Shown here: positions 1 to 7,787 of the stretch, piece after piece
Layout of the letters: every line of letters starts with the position of its first letter
How positions within the stretch are numbered: position 1 is the first letter of the stretch
Assembly (NCBI GenBank): GCA_905198575.1
Contig: CAJKDC010000085.1
Span: 1-12,208 of the forward strand
Length of the DNA: 12,208 nucleotides
Source of the DNA: an uncultured Bacteroides sp.
Lineage (GTDB): Bacteria; Bacteroidota; Bacteroidia; Bacteroidales; Bacteroidaceae
Direction: 5' to 3'
The notes under the pieces: generated by a model
Told to the model about the DNA's origin: nothing
Databases searched by the model: none
Seen by the model: the letters and a program-made list of their open reading frames with translations, nothing else
Translations under genes and position numbers: made by a program

Positions 1-1346
1 CACGCCATAACGAGGTAGCACCCAACCAGTTTGAGCTGGCTCCTATCTTCGAAGAATGTAACCTGGCTGTCGACCATAACATGCTGATTATGTCGTTGAT
101 GCGCAAAATAGCCCGCAACCACGGTTTCCGTGTTCTCTTGCACGAAAAACCATTCAAGGGTGTGAACGGTTCGGGTAAACACAACAACTGGTCACTGGGT
201 ACAGACACAGGCGTCCTGTTGATGGCTCCGGGCAAAACTGCAGAAGAAAACCTCCGCTTCATCACTTTCGTAGTGAACACACTGATGGCAGTTTACCGCC
301 ACAATGGTCTGCTGAAAGCTTCTATCATGAGTGCAACCAATACACATCGTCTGGGTGGACACGAAGCTCCTCCTGCAATCATTTCTTCATTCCTGGGAAG
401 TCAGCTTACACAAGTGCTTGACCATCTGGAAGAAAGCACCAACGACGACTTGGTTTCACTGAGCGACAAGCAAGGTTTGAAACTGGATATCCCTCAGATT
501 CCGGAATTGCTGATTGACAATACAGACCGTAACCGTACTTCACCTTTTGCTTTCACCGGAAACCGTTTTGAGTTCCGTGCACCAGGTTCGGAAGCTAACT
601 GCGCCAGCGCTATGATTGCCTTGAACTCTGCTGTAGCCGAACAGCTGATTGACTTCAAAAAGGATGTAGACGAACTGATTGAACGTGGCGAACCGAAGAT
701 TTCTGCTATCATTCAGATTATCCGTAAATATATTAAGATATGTAAGCCTATCCGCTTTGACGGTAACGGATATAGCGACGAATGGAAGGAAGAAGCTAAA
801 CGCCGCGGTCTGGACTGTGAAACCAGCTGTCCGATTATCTTCGACAATTACCTGAAACCGGAAAGCATCGCGATGTTCGAGTCTACAGGTGTCATGAACC
901 GCAAAGAATTGCAGGCCCGCAACGAAGTTAAATGGGAAACTTACACCAAGAAGATTCAGATTGAAGCACGCGTACTGGGCGACCTGGTAATGAACCATGT
1001 AGTTCCGGTTGCCATCGAATACCAGACGAAGCTGATTGACAATGCATATAAGATGAAATCGCTCTTCAGTGAAGAAGAAGCGACAGCCCTTTCAGCAGAA
1101 AATCTGGCTATCATCAAGGAAATTGCCAAACATACAGCTTACATCAAAGAGCATGTAGACAAGATGGTAGATGCACGCCGCGTAACCAATAAAATTGCCA
1201 GCGAACGTGAAAAAGCAATTGCTTATCACGATACCATTGCTCCTATGCTGGAAGAAATCAGAAACCACATCGACAGTCTGGAACTGATTGTAGACGACCA
1301 GATGTGGACACTGCCTAAATATAGAGAATTACTTTTCATCAGATAA
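1..1346 (+). CDS. glnN: Glutamine synthetase type III, C-terminal part (5' end outside window)
   Basis: Catalyses ATP-dependent amidation of glutamate with ammonia, the main cytoplasmic route of ammonia assimilation. The open frame enters from the left edge (first full codon at base 3) with RHNEVAPNQFELAPIFEE, typical of GSIII, so the true start lies upstream and the internal ATG at 81 is not a start. About 447 residues are present; GSIII enzymes are usually about 700-730 residues, so roughly the N-terminal 40% is missing. Visible motifs are HEKPFKGVNGSGKHNNWS (codons from 141), the glutamate/ATP-site loop of the GS fold, and NRFEFR (561-578), the conserved RFExR strand. The C-terminal part after about base 1000 is helical and charged, as in the GSIII-specific tail. 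The gene ends in TAA and is followed by a strong terminator, so it is the last gene of its transcript. No frameshift or odd base use was noticed. Family assignment is very secure; the symbol follows common GSIII usage. Confidence 0.96.
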   Translation, partial: RHNEVAPNQFELAPIFEECNLAVDHNMLIMSLMRKIARNHGFRVLLHEKPFKGVNGSGKHNNWSLGTDTGVLLMAPGKTAEENLRFITFVVNTLMAVYRHNGLLKASIMSATNTHRLGGHEAPPAIISSFLGSQLTQVLDHLEESTNDDLVSLSDKQGLKLDIPQIPELLIDNTDRNRTSPFAFTGNRFEFRAPGSEANCASAMIALNSAVAEQLIDFKKDVDELIERGEPKISAIIQIIRKYIKICKPIRFDGNGYSDEWKEEAKRRGLDCETSCPIIFDNYLKPESIAMFESTGVMNRKELQARNEVKWETYTKKIQIEARVLGDLVMNHVVPVAIEYQTKLIDNAYKMKSLFSEEEATALSAENLAIIKEIAKHTAYIKEHVDKMVDARRVTNKIASEREKAIAYHDTIAPMLEEIRNHIDSLELIVDDQMWTLPKYRELLFIR

Positions 1347-1391
1347 TATGTAATTATTATCTATTTTCTTTTGTTGGTTGTTTTAAGTTTT

Positions 1392-1425
1392 AGAGCACTG
1401 CGTTGTGAAACGTGGTGCTCTTTTT
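1392..1425 (+). terminator. Rho-independent terminator of glutamine synthetase
   Basis: The arms AGAGCACTGCGTT and AACGTGGTGCTCT form a 13-bp stem with two G-T wobbles and a GTGA tetraloop, immediately followed by TTTTTG. It lies 45 nt past the glutamine synthetase stop. The rest of 1347-1543 holds only this hairpin and the promoter of the next gene. Confidence 0.9.
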
Positions 1426-1507
1426 GTGTCTGCAGCCTGAAATGCCACCGTTTTTCCCATCCGTCGCTCAAAGAAATGCATAAATACGTAATATTTTTAG
1501 AGGTTTC

Positions 1508-1543
1508 ACTGAAGAGTTTTTAAAAACTCCCTATCTTTGCAGT
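1508..1543 (+). promoter_or_regulatory. Bacteroides-type promoter of the transporter-fbp unit
   Basis: TATCTTTG at 1532-1539 is a full match to the Bacteroides -7 box TAnnTTTG. At the expected 20-nt spacing the -33 position (1508-1511) reads ACTG, a weak match to TTTG. Only four bases separate the -7 box from the ATG at 1544, so transcription should start at or within a few bases of the start codon. The promoter call is good; the exact start point is inferred. Confidence 0.6.
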
Positions 1544-3205
1544 ATGGAATGGTTTTATAATTTATTCACAGAACATACCGCACTACAAGCGGTCATTATC
1601 CTTTCGCTGATTACTTCAGCAGGACTGGCGCTCGGAAAGATTCGCATCTTGGGAATCTCTCTCGGCGTGACTTTTGTATTTTTTATGGGTATCTTCACAG
1701 GGCATCTGGGCTTCTCCATCGACCCGCAAATGCTCAATTATGCCGAAAGTTTCGGACTTGTACTGTTTGTATATGCCCTCGGACTTCAGGTAGGCCCCGG
1801 TTTCTTCAGTTCGCTCCGTAAAGAGGGCATACAACTCAATGTACTTGGACTGGGAGTCATCTTCCTGGGTACGCTTATGGCTGTCATTCTCAGCCTCACT
1901 ACCTCTATTCCAATGAGTGACATGGTAGGTATCCTGTGCGGTGCCACCACCAACACTCCTGCACTCGGTGCTGCCCAGCAGACACTGAAACAGTTGGGAG
2001 AATCAACCAGCTCGGCCGCCTTGAGTTGTGCTGTGACTTATCCGTTGGGAGTGGTGGGCGTGATACTAGCCATCCTGGCTGTACGCAAACTGTTCGTACG
2101 CGAAAAAGACCTGGCGGAGCATGAAGCCGATGATCCGAACCATACTTTTATTGCTACTTTTCAGGTTCACAATCCGGCTATTTTCGACAAAAGCATTCAG
2201 GATATAGCCAAGCTAAGCTATCCTAAATTCGTCATATCTCGCGTTTGGCGTGACGGGAAAGTCAGTATCCCTACTTCCGAAAAAATATTAAAGGAAAACG
2301 ACCGCATCTTGGTCATCACCACAGAAAAGGATGCGCCTACACTGACCATACTCTTCGGTGAGCAGGAAAAGAAAGACTGGAACAAGGAGGATATTGACTG
2401 GAATGCAATCGACAGCCAGCTCATTTCCAAGCATATCATTGTCACACGTCCGGAAATCAACGGTAAAAAACTGGGTGCTCTGAGACTGAGAAATACATAT
2501 GGCATCAACATCAGCCGTGTGCTGAGAAGTGGCGTACAACTGCTGGCTACTCCGGGACTTGTCCTCCAGTTAGGTGACCGTCTGACGGTTGTAGGTGAAG
2601 CAGCTGCCATACAGAATGTAGAGAAAGTATTGGGGAACACCGTCAAGACACTGAAAGATCCGAATCTGGCCTCCATCTTTATCGGTATTGTTTTGGGACT
2701 TATCGTAGGAGCCATTCCTATTTCTATACCGGGCATCAGCTCGTCTGTCAAGCTGGGACTTGCCGGTGGCCCTATCATGGTTGGTATCCTAATCGGATGC
2801 TACGGCCCCCGCTTCCACTTGGTGACTTACACTACCCGCAGCGCCAACCTGATGCTGAGAGGTATCGGTCTGTCGCTTTACCTGGCATGTCTGGGACTGG
2901 ATGCAGGAGCACACTTCTTCGAAACAGTCATGCGTCCGGAAGGAGCTATCTGGGTAGGTCTGGGCTTCCTGATTACATTCATACCGGTAGTAATCATGGC
3001 ACTGGTTTCCATGCGTTTGTGTCATCTGGACTTCGGAAGCACCTGCGGTATGCTGTGCGGAAGTATGGCTAACCCTATGGCACTGAACTATGCCAACGAT
3101 ACTATTCCGGGCGATAATCCATCGGTGAGCTATGCGACCGTATATCCGTTGGGCATGTTCACCCGAGTTATTATAGCCCAATTAATTTTGATGTTTTTCA
3201 TTTAA
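1544..3205 (+). CDS. AspT/YidE/YbjL-family transporter with two TrkA_C domains
   Basis: Predicted inner-membrane antiporter of the aspartate:alanine exchanger type; the substrate cannot be read from sequence. The 553 residues form hydrophobic segments at about 12-50, 70-85, 98-120 and 160-182, then a soluble middle part (about 200-365), then further hydrophobic segments from about 375 to the end. The soluble part holds two successive TrkA_C (RCK_C) units, each ending in a strand such as NDRILVITT (252-260) and GDRLTVVGE (344-352). These are regulatory ligand-binding domains in the family. The membrane halves are an internal duplication: GILCGATTNTPAL (129-141) matches GMLCGSMANPMAL (502-514), and TYPLG (165-169) matches VYPLG (533-537). 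The start MEWFYNLF fits the family N-terminus and lies right behind the promoter. The stop is 12 nt before fbp, so the two are probably co-transcribed, which hints at a link with central carbon metabolism (inference). Confidence 0.9.
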   Translation: MEWFYNLFTEHTALQAVIILSLITSAGLALGKIRILGISLGVTFVFFMGIFTGHLGFSIDPQMLNYAESFGLVLFVYALGLQVGPGFFSSLRKEGIQLNVLGLGVIFLGTLMAVILSLTTSIPMSDMVGILCGATTNTPALGAAQQTLKQLGESTSSAALSCAVTYPLGVVGVILAILAVRKLFVREKDLAEHEADDPNHTFIATFQVHNPAIFDKSIQDIAKLSYPKFVISRVWRDGKVSIPTSEKILKENDRILVITTEKDAPTLTILFGEQEKKDWNKEDIDWNAIDSQLISKHIIVTRPEINGKKLGALRLRNTYGINISRVLRSGVQLLATPGLVLQLGDRLTVVGEAAAIQNVEKVLGNTVKTLKDPNLASIFIGIVLGLIVGAIPISIPGISSSVKLGLAGGPIMVGILIGCYGPRFHLVTYTTRSANLMLRGIGLSLYLACLGLDAGAHFFETVMRPEGAIWVGLGFLITFIPVVIMALVSMRLCHLDFGSTCGMLCGSMANPMALNYANDTIPGDNPSVSYATVYPLGMFTRVIIAQLILMFFI

Positions 3206-3217
3206 CTAGCTGATACC

Positions 3218-5218
3218 ATGAGAATATATGAGGAAATAACCCCCGAAATGATTAACAGCGACTTGCGTTATCTGGAGTTACTGTCACACAATTTTCCTTC
3301 AATCGCTTCGGCCAGCACTGAGATAATCAACCTCGAAGCGATATTAAACCTTCCGAAAGGAACAGAACATTTCCTGGCAGACCTGCATGGGGAATACGAA
3401 GCTTTCCAACACGTACTGAGAAATGCTTCGGGTGCCATTAAACGTAAGGTCAACGAAATTTTCGGCAACACATTGCGTGAAGCAGAAAAGAAAGAACTCT
3501 GCACCCTGATATATTATCCGGAACAGAAACTGCAACTCGTCAAAAGCCAGGAAAAGGATTTGCGAGACTGGTACGTAATTACCCTGAACCAGCTAGTAAG
3601 AGTTTGTCAGAACGTTTCTTCCAAATATACCCGTTCGAAAGTGCGTAAGGCCTTGCCGGAAGATTTCTCGTACATCATACAGGAATTGCTGCACGAGAAC
3701 AGTATGGACCCCAATAAACAGGACTATATCAATGTAATTATCAGTACCATCATCGAAACACACCGTGCTGACGATTTCATTGTAGCCATGTGTAAGCTGA
3801 TACAACAGCTGACAATAGATATGCTGCATATCTTAGGAGACATCTTCGACAGAGGTCCCGGTCCTCACGTCATTATGGACACGCTGTGCAACTATCATAA
3901 CTTCGACATTCAATGGGGTAACCATGATATTCTGTGGATGGGAGCTGCATCGGGTAACGACTGCTGTATAGCCAATGTATTGCGTCTGGCCATGCGCTAC
4001 GGCAACCTGTCGGCGCTGGAAGACGGCTACGGCATCAATCTGCTACCCCTGGCTACCTTCGCCATGGAAGCTTATGCCGATGATCCCTGCACGATTTTCA
4101 ACCCCAAAGTCGACAAGACCAGCTGTACTTATAACGAGAAAACACTGCGACTGATTGCACAGATGCACAAGGCTATCAGCGTTATCCAGTTCAAGCTGGA
4201 AGCTGAGTTGATTAATCGTCATCCTGAATTCGAAATGGAAGACCGGTTACTGCTGCATCATATCGACTTCGACAGAAAAGTATTTGTCCTTGACGGCAAA
4301 GACTACGAAATGAAGGACTTCTTCTTCCCTACGCTGGACCCAAAGAATCCTTACCAGCTGACAGAAGAAGAGCAGGATATTGTAGAGAAACTGCATCACT
4401 CGTTTGTGGGCAGCGAAAAACTGCGCACCCACATGCATTGCCTGTTCCGCTACGGATGCATGTATAATGTATGCAATTCCAACCTGCTTTTCCATGCTTC
4501 CATGCCACTCAACCCGGATGGAACACTGAAAGAGGTAACGATTTTAGGAAAGCAGTATAAGGGAAAAGCCCTGCTCGACAAAGTAGGACATTTGATACGC
4601 ATCGCTTACTTCTCTGAAGAAAACACCGAGAAGGCACGGTTTGCCCGCGACTATATCTGGTATCTGTGGTGCGGAAAGAACTCGCCTGCTTTCGACAAGA
4701 GTAAAATGGCTACATTCGAACGCTACTTCCTTATCGATAAAGAAACGCATAAGGAAATCAAAGGGCATTATTATGCACTGCGGAACGAAGAAGCTGTATG
4801 CGATATGATTCTGGACGAATTTGGTGTAGAAGGTGAACACAGACATATCATCAACGGACACGTACCTGTAAAAGCCATGAGCGGAGAGAAACCTATCAAG
4901 GCCAATGGTAAGCTGATGGTCATCGATGGCGGATTCTCTAAAGCCTACCAGCCCGAAACAGGTATTGCCGGATATACACTGGTATTCCACTCCAGAGGAT
5001 TCCAGTTGGTACAGCACGAGCCTTTCACTTCGACCCAGAAAGCCATTGAAGAGGGTCAGGACATCAAGTCTACTATTCAGGTAGTAGAAATGAGTATGAA
5101 CAGAATGCGTGTTAAGGATACCGACAAGGGCCGTGAACTGAAAATCCAGATTAAGGACCTGAAGAAGCTGCTCGTAGCTTACCGCACCGGAGCAATAAAA
5201 GAAAAGCCCAATGTTTAA
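3218..5218 (+). CDS. fbp: Fructose-1,6-bisphosphatase, class III
   Basis: Hydrolyses fructose 1,6-bisphosphate to fructose 6-phosphate and phosphate, the committed gluconeogenic step, in the cytoplasm. The 666 residues match the usual length of class III enzymes (about 640-670), which belong to the calcineurin-like metallophosphatases and not to the class I sugar-phosphatase fold. The metal-binding motifs appear in order: DLHGE (55-59), GDIFDRGPG (207-215), GNHD (234-237) and NGH (546-548). A long insert of about 240-440 lies between them, as in the family. The start at 3218 gives MRIYEEITPE, 12 nt after the transporter stop, with no clear Shine-Dalgarno sequence, which is usual here. It probably depends on the transporter promoter, since no -7 box lies in the gap. 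The transcript ends at the hairpin from 5242. Reading frame is intact and all key residues are present. Confidence 0.96.
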   Translation: MRIYEEITPEMINSDLRYLELLSHNFPSIASASTEIINLEAILNLPKGTEHFLADLHGEYEAFQHVLRNASGAIKRKVNEIFGNTLREAEKKELCTLIYYPEQKLQLVKSQEKDLRDWYVITLNQLVRVCQNVSSKYTRSKVRKALPEDFSYIIQELLHENSMDPNKQDYINVIISTIIETHRADDFIVAMCKLIQQLTIDMLHILGDIFDRGPGPHVIMDTLCNYHNFDIQWGNHDILWMGAASGNDCCIANVLRLAMRYGNLSALEDGYGINLLPLATFAMEAYADDPCTIFNPKVDKTSCTYNEKTLRLIAQMHKAISVIQFKLEAELINRHPEFEMEDRLLLHHIDFDRKVFVLDGKDYEMKDFFFPTLDPKNPYQLTEEEQDIVEKLHHSFVGSEKLRTHMHCLFRYGCMYNVCNSNLLFHASMPLNPDGTLKEVTILGKQYKGKALLDKVGHLIRIAYFSEENTEKARFARDYIWYLWCGKNSPAFDKSKMATFERYFLIDKETHKEIKGHYYALRNEEAVCDMILDEFGVEGEHRHIINGHVPVKAMSGEKPIKANGKLMVIDGGFSKAYQPETGIAGYTLVFHSRGFQLVQHEPFTSTQKAIEEGQDIKSTIQVVEMSMNRMRVKDTDKGRELKIQIKDLKKLLVAYRTGAIKEKPNV

Positions 5219-5241
5219 AATAGCGGAAATCCGATCTACAT

Positions 5242-5286
5242 AAAAAACAGGCTGAACTCCTAATGCTGGAATTCAGCCTGTTTTTT
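5242..5286 (+). terminator. Rho-independent terminator after fbp
   Basis: AAAAAACAGGCTGAA (5242-5256) pairs with TTCAGCCTGTTTTTT (5272-5286). The stem continues past one mismatch with TCC/GGA around a 7-nt loop. Both A- and T-rich flanks are present, so it could also stop minus-strand transcription. It begins 23 nt after the fbp stop. Confidence 0.9.
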
Positions 5287-5405
5287 ATCCCTGTCTGTCC
5301 GCTTTATCTCAAAAAAGATGAATACTGCTCACTAAAAAGATAAAAACTCCGCTCAAACATGATGCATGTTTATCAAGGCAATGATGAACTGCTGATGCAC
5401 AGACA

Positions 5406-5451
5406 CAAAAAAAATCGGCACAGGCAACTTGCTGTCGCCTATACCGATTTT
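5406..5451 (-). terminator. Rho-independent terminator of panC-panD
   Basis: On the minus strand AAAATCGG-TA-TAGGC pairs with GCCTGTGCCGATTTT with two mismatches and an 11-nt loop, followed by a run of T (the A-run at 5407-5414 on the plus strand). It lies just downstream of the panD stop at 5470 and converges on the fbp terminator. The roughly 120 bp between the two terminators shows no gene or other clear signal. Confidence 0.85.
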
Positions 5452-5469
5452 CTATATTATGCAAACCTG

Positions 5470-5823
5470 TTATTTTACCAGCTTATTGGTATATGTGTCC
5501 GGGAATATAACACTAGGGGTAAAATGCTTGGCCTCTTCAAAATCCATCAATGCATACGACATAATAATAACAACATCGCCCACCTGCACCTTACGTGCAG
5601 CAGCACCGTTCAGACAAATGCATCCCGAACCGCGCTCACCCTTAATGATATAAGTTTCAAAACGTTCACCGTTGTTATTGTCTACAATCTGTACCTTTTC
5701 GCCTGCAATCATGTTGGCAGCATCCATCAAGTCCTCGTCAATGGTTATACTTCCCATATAATTAAGATTGGCTTCGGTCACCGTAGCACAGTGTATCTTT
5801 GATTTCAATACTTCAATCTGCAT
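5470..5823 (-). CDS. panD: Aspartate 1-decarboxylase (proenzyme)
   Basis: Decarboxylates L-aspartate to beta-alanine, which the product of the gene before it joins to pantoate; together they feed coenzyme A synthesis in the cytoplasm. The 117 residues are close to the usual 115-130. The self-cleavage site that makes the pyruvoyl cofactor is Gly24-Ser25 in NYMGSITID. K9, in the N-terminal LKSKIH segment, is conserved in the family. Other family marks are Y22, the NGAAAR segment (about 72-77) and VGDVVIIMSYA (about 81-91). The start ATG lies 3 nt after the panC stop (TGA-GCC-ATG), so the two are surely co-transcribed and may be translationally coupled. A terminator follows. Nothing is missing or truncated. 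Confidence 0.97.
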   Translation of the reverse strand: MQIEVLKSKIHCATVTEANLNYMGSITIDEDLMDAANMIAGEKVQIVDNNNGERFETYIIKGERGSGCICLNGAAARKVQVGDVVIIMSYALMDFEEAKHFTPSVIFPDTYTNKLVK

Positions 5824-5826
5824 GGC

Positions 5827-6672
5827 TCAACCTTTATATTTTATATTGTCAATCAAACGGACCTCACCGCAGAATACCGTAATACAGCCCACGATATAAG
5901 AAGAATCGGACCAGTCGGTTACCTGCTGAAGTGTATTGCCATCTACGATTTCGAAGTATTCCATACGCAAACCTTCGGCATTGGCAATGGCAGTTTCAAC
6001 CATCTGACATGTTTCGGCAAGGGTATGATTCTGAGCATAGCGTACGCTTTCGAATAATGTCTTCGAAATCTGCAAAGCCTGCACACGCTGTTCTGCGCTC
6101 AGACGTGTGTTTCGGCTACTCAAAGCCAGACCGTCTTCTTCACGGACAATCGGACATCCTACAATCTCCAGATTGAAAGGATACTTGCGTACCATTTCAC
6201 GGATAATGGCCAACTGCTGGAAGTCTTTCTCTCCAAAATAAGCGCGAGTTGGCTCAACAATCAAAAATAATTTACTTACAATCTGGCAAACACCGTTAAA
6301 ATGTCCCGGACGGAACTTACCTTCCATAACAGTATCGAGTGGAGGATAGCTGAATGTACGGGTATCGGGTTCCGGATAAATCTCTTCTACCGAAGGAGCA
6401 AACACAAGTGTAGCGCCACATGCCTCGAGCAGTTTACAGTCGGCATCGAGTGTGCGCGGGTATTTCAACAAATCATTTTTATCATTAAACTGGGTAGGAT
6501 TGACAAAGTCACTCACTACTACCACATCGTTCTCAGCAACCGCACGTTTCACCAGCGAAGCGTGTCCTGCATGTAAAGCTCCCATCGTAGGAACCAGTCC
6601 AACAGTCTTGCCTTGGCTGCGAAAAGAGGCTAGTTCTGCCTGCAATTCCTTGATTGTTTGAATTAACTGCAT
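5827..6672 (-). CDS. panC: Pantothenate synthetase (pantoate-beta-alanine ligase)
   Basis: Joins pantoate and beta-alanine using ATP, through a pantoyl-adenylate, to give pantothenate. The start at 6672 (MQLIQTIKEL) gives 281 residues, the normal family length. An in-frame ATG at 6720 would add 16 residues, but it lies inside the promoter -7 box, so it is rejected. Visible motifs are PTMGALHAGH (28-37), the nucleotidyl-transferase HxGH site; NPTQF (58-62); RPGHFNGV (121-128); FGEKDFQQL (146-154); and REEDGLALSSRN (177-188), the equivalent of the KMSKS loop. It is the first gene of a panC-panD unit. No panB (ketopantoate hydroxymethyltransferase) is in the window, so pantoate synthesis must be encoded elsewhere. 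The next gene in the other direction is the glycogen-synthase-like gene, divergently transcribed. Confidence 0.96.
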   Translation of the reverse strand: MQLIQTIKELQAELASFRSQGKTVGLVPTMGALHAGHASLVKRAVAENDVVVVSDFVNPTQFNDKNDLLKYPRTLDADCKLLEACGATLVFAPSVEEIYPEPDTRTFSYPPLDTVMEGKFRPGHFNGVCQIVSKLFLIVEPTRAYFGEKDFQQLAIIREMVRKYPFNLEIVGCPIVREEDGLALSSRNTRLSAEQRVQALQISKTLFESVRYAQNHTLAETCQMVETAIANAEGLRMEYFEIVDGNTLQQVTDWSDSSYIVGCITVFCGEVRLIDNIKYKG

Positions 6673-6717
6673 TGTATTTTTAGTATTTATAATATTGGTC
6701 TGATTTAAAAACGCGTG

Positions 6718-6725
6718 CAAAGTAA
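6718..6725 (-). promoter_or_regulatory. -7 box of the panC-panD promoter
   Basis: The minus strand reads TTACTTTG followed by CACG, seven of eight matches to TAnnTTTG. A start a few bases downstream gives a leader of roughly 40 nt before the ATG at 6672. No good TTTG is found at the usual 19-21 nt spacing; a TTTTTG lies further away (about 25 nt), so the -33 part is weak. Confidence 0.45.
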
Positions 6726-6903
6726 GCCATTATTTATCACATAACGAAGCAAAAAGCCAATAAAGTTGACTGCCCGGTACAGAATCTGCTTCAGAAAAAT
6801 AAATAATCACAAATCAGGGCTATTTATAAGGTATCTCAAATCTTTAACAAACTATAAGGAATAATTCGTTACGACAAAACTAGTTTCGCTTTCATTTTTT
6901 TTA

Positions 6904-6911
6904 TACCTTTG
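6904..6911 (+). promoter_or_regulatory. -7 box of the glycogen-synthase-like/DUF4270 promoter
   Basis: TACCTTTG fits TAnnTTTG exactly and is followed by CAAATC, giving a leader of about 25 nt before the ATG at 6942. The region about 20 nt upstream (CTAG) is a poor -33 match. The 269-bp gap between panC and this gene holds the two divergent promoters and AT-rich DNA; no small gene was seen in it. Confidence 0.5.
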
Positions 6912-6941
6912 CAAATCAATATCAGCAACTAAATAATAAAC

Positions 6942-7745
6942 ATGAGCGCAAAAAAAGTATTATTTATCACTCAAGAAATAACACCGTATGTATCCGAATC
7001 CGAATTAGCATGCATGGGAAGAAAGCTTCCACAGGCTATTCAGGAAAAAGGAAGAGAAATCAGAACCTTTATGCCGAAATGGGGTAATGTGAACGAAAGA
7101 AGAAATCAGCTTCACGAAGTAATCCGCCTGTCGGGTATGAATATCATCATCGACGATACGGATCACCCGCTGACTATCAAGGTAGCATCTATCCAGGCAG
7201 CACGCATGCAGGTGTATTTCATTGATAATGATGATTACTTCCAACACCGTTTGATGACTGTAGACGAAAACGGAAAAGAATACGAAGATAATGGTGAACG
7301 TGCCATTTTTTATGCCAGAGGAGTTTTGGAAACTGTGAAGAAGCTTCGCTGGTGTCCTGATGTTATACACTGTCACGGATGGATGGGCGCTATGGTACCT
7401 TTATATATTAAGAAAGCTTACAACGACGAGCCTTCATTCAAAGGGACTAAGGTAGTGTTCTCTTTGTACGAAGATGACTTCAAGTCGAACCTTGCAGCCA
7501 ACTTCAAAGAGCAGACATTGTTTAAAGATATTACAATGGATGACTTGAAAATGGTGAACGATACTGTGAACTATGAAGAATTGTGCAAGCTGGCCGTTGC
7601 TTACTCGGACGGAGTTATCCAGAACAGCCAGAATGTCAATCAAAAGGTTTTGGAGTTTGCCAAATCTATCAATGTCCCTGTATTGGAGTATCAGTCGGAA
7701 GATGCCTACGCAGACGCTGTCAACGCTTTCTACGACAAGGTATGA
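6942..7745 (+). CDS. Glycogen/starch synthase-like protein, N-terminal (GT5) domain only
   Basis: The 267 residues resemble only the N-terminal Rossmann half of GT5 glycogen synthases (full length about 470-480). The start MSAKKVLFITQEITPY matches the GT5 opening, FMPKWG (43-48) fits the usual MP-Y segment, and DVIHCHGWMGAMVPLY (about 140-155) is the conserved DxxHxHDW-like strand. However, the ADP-glucose loop KTGGL that should follow EITPY is replaced by SESEL, so the catalytic Lys is absent. The whole C-terminal half, with its ExxxxxxxE nucleotide site, is also missing. The stop is clean and the next gene starts 42 nt later, with no leftover C-terminal coding, so this is not a recent frameshift. 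Pipelines often call such proteins glgA, but enzyme activity is unlikely. It may instead bind a sugar or nucleotide, or a protein. From memory, this gene often lies beside panC/panD and DUF4270 genes in other Bacteroidetes. Confidence 0.8.
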   Translation: MSAKKVLFITQEITPYVSESELACMGRKLPQAIQEKGREIRTFMPKWGNVNERRNQLHEVIRLSGMNIIIDDTDHPLTIKVASIQAARMQVYFIDNDDYFQHRLMTVDENGKEYEDNGERAIFYARGVLETVKKLRWCPDVIHCHGWMGAMVPLYIKKAYNDEPSFKGTKVVFSLYEDDFKSNLAANFKEQTLFKDITMDDLKMVNDTVNYEELCKLAVAYSDGVIQNSQNVNQKVLEFAKSINVPVLEYQSEDAYADAVNAFYDKV

Positions 7746-7787
7746 CACATACAATGATAAATAACTAAACCCTTAATAAAGAAAAAG

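Noticed and set aside
81..83. ATG at 81 as the start of the first gene
   Set aside because: The frame is open to the left edge and encodes typical glutamine synthetase III sequence before it.
540..998. Minus-strand open frame of 152 codons inside the glutamine synthetase gene
   Set aside because: Antisense shadow of a well-conserved gene, with no recognisable domain and no promoter.
2789..3181. Minus-strand open frame in the transporter gene
   Set aside because: Antisense of a membrane-protein coding region, with no family resemblance.
5359..5802. Plus-strand open frame of 147 codons across panD
   Set aside because: Lies antisense to panD and across its terminator; composition is that of a shadow frame.
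6673..6720. Upstream ATG that would extend PanC by 16 residues
   Set aside because: It overlaps the -7 box of the promoter, the extra residues do not look like PanC, and the start at 6672 gives the normal family length.
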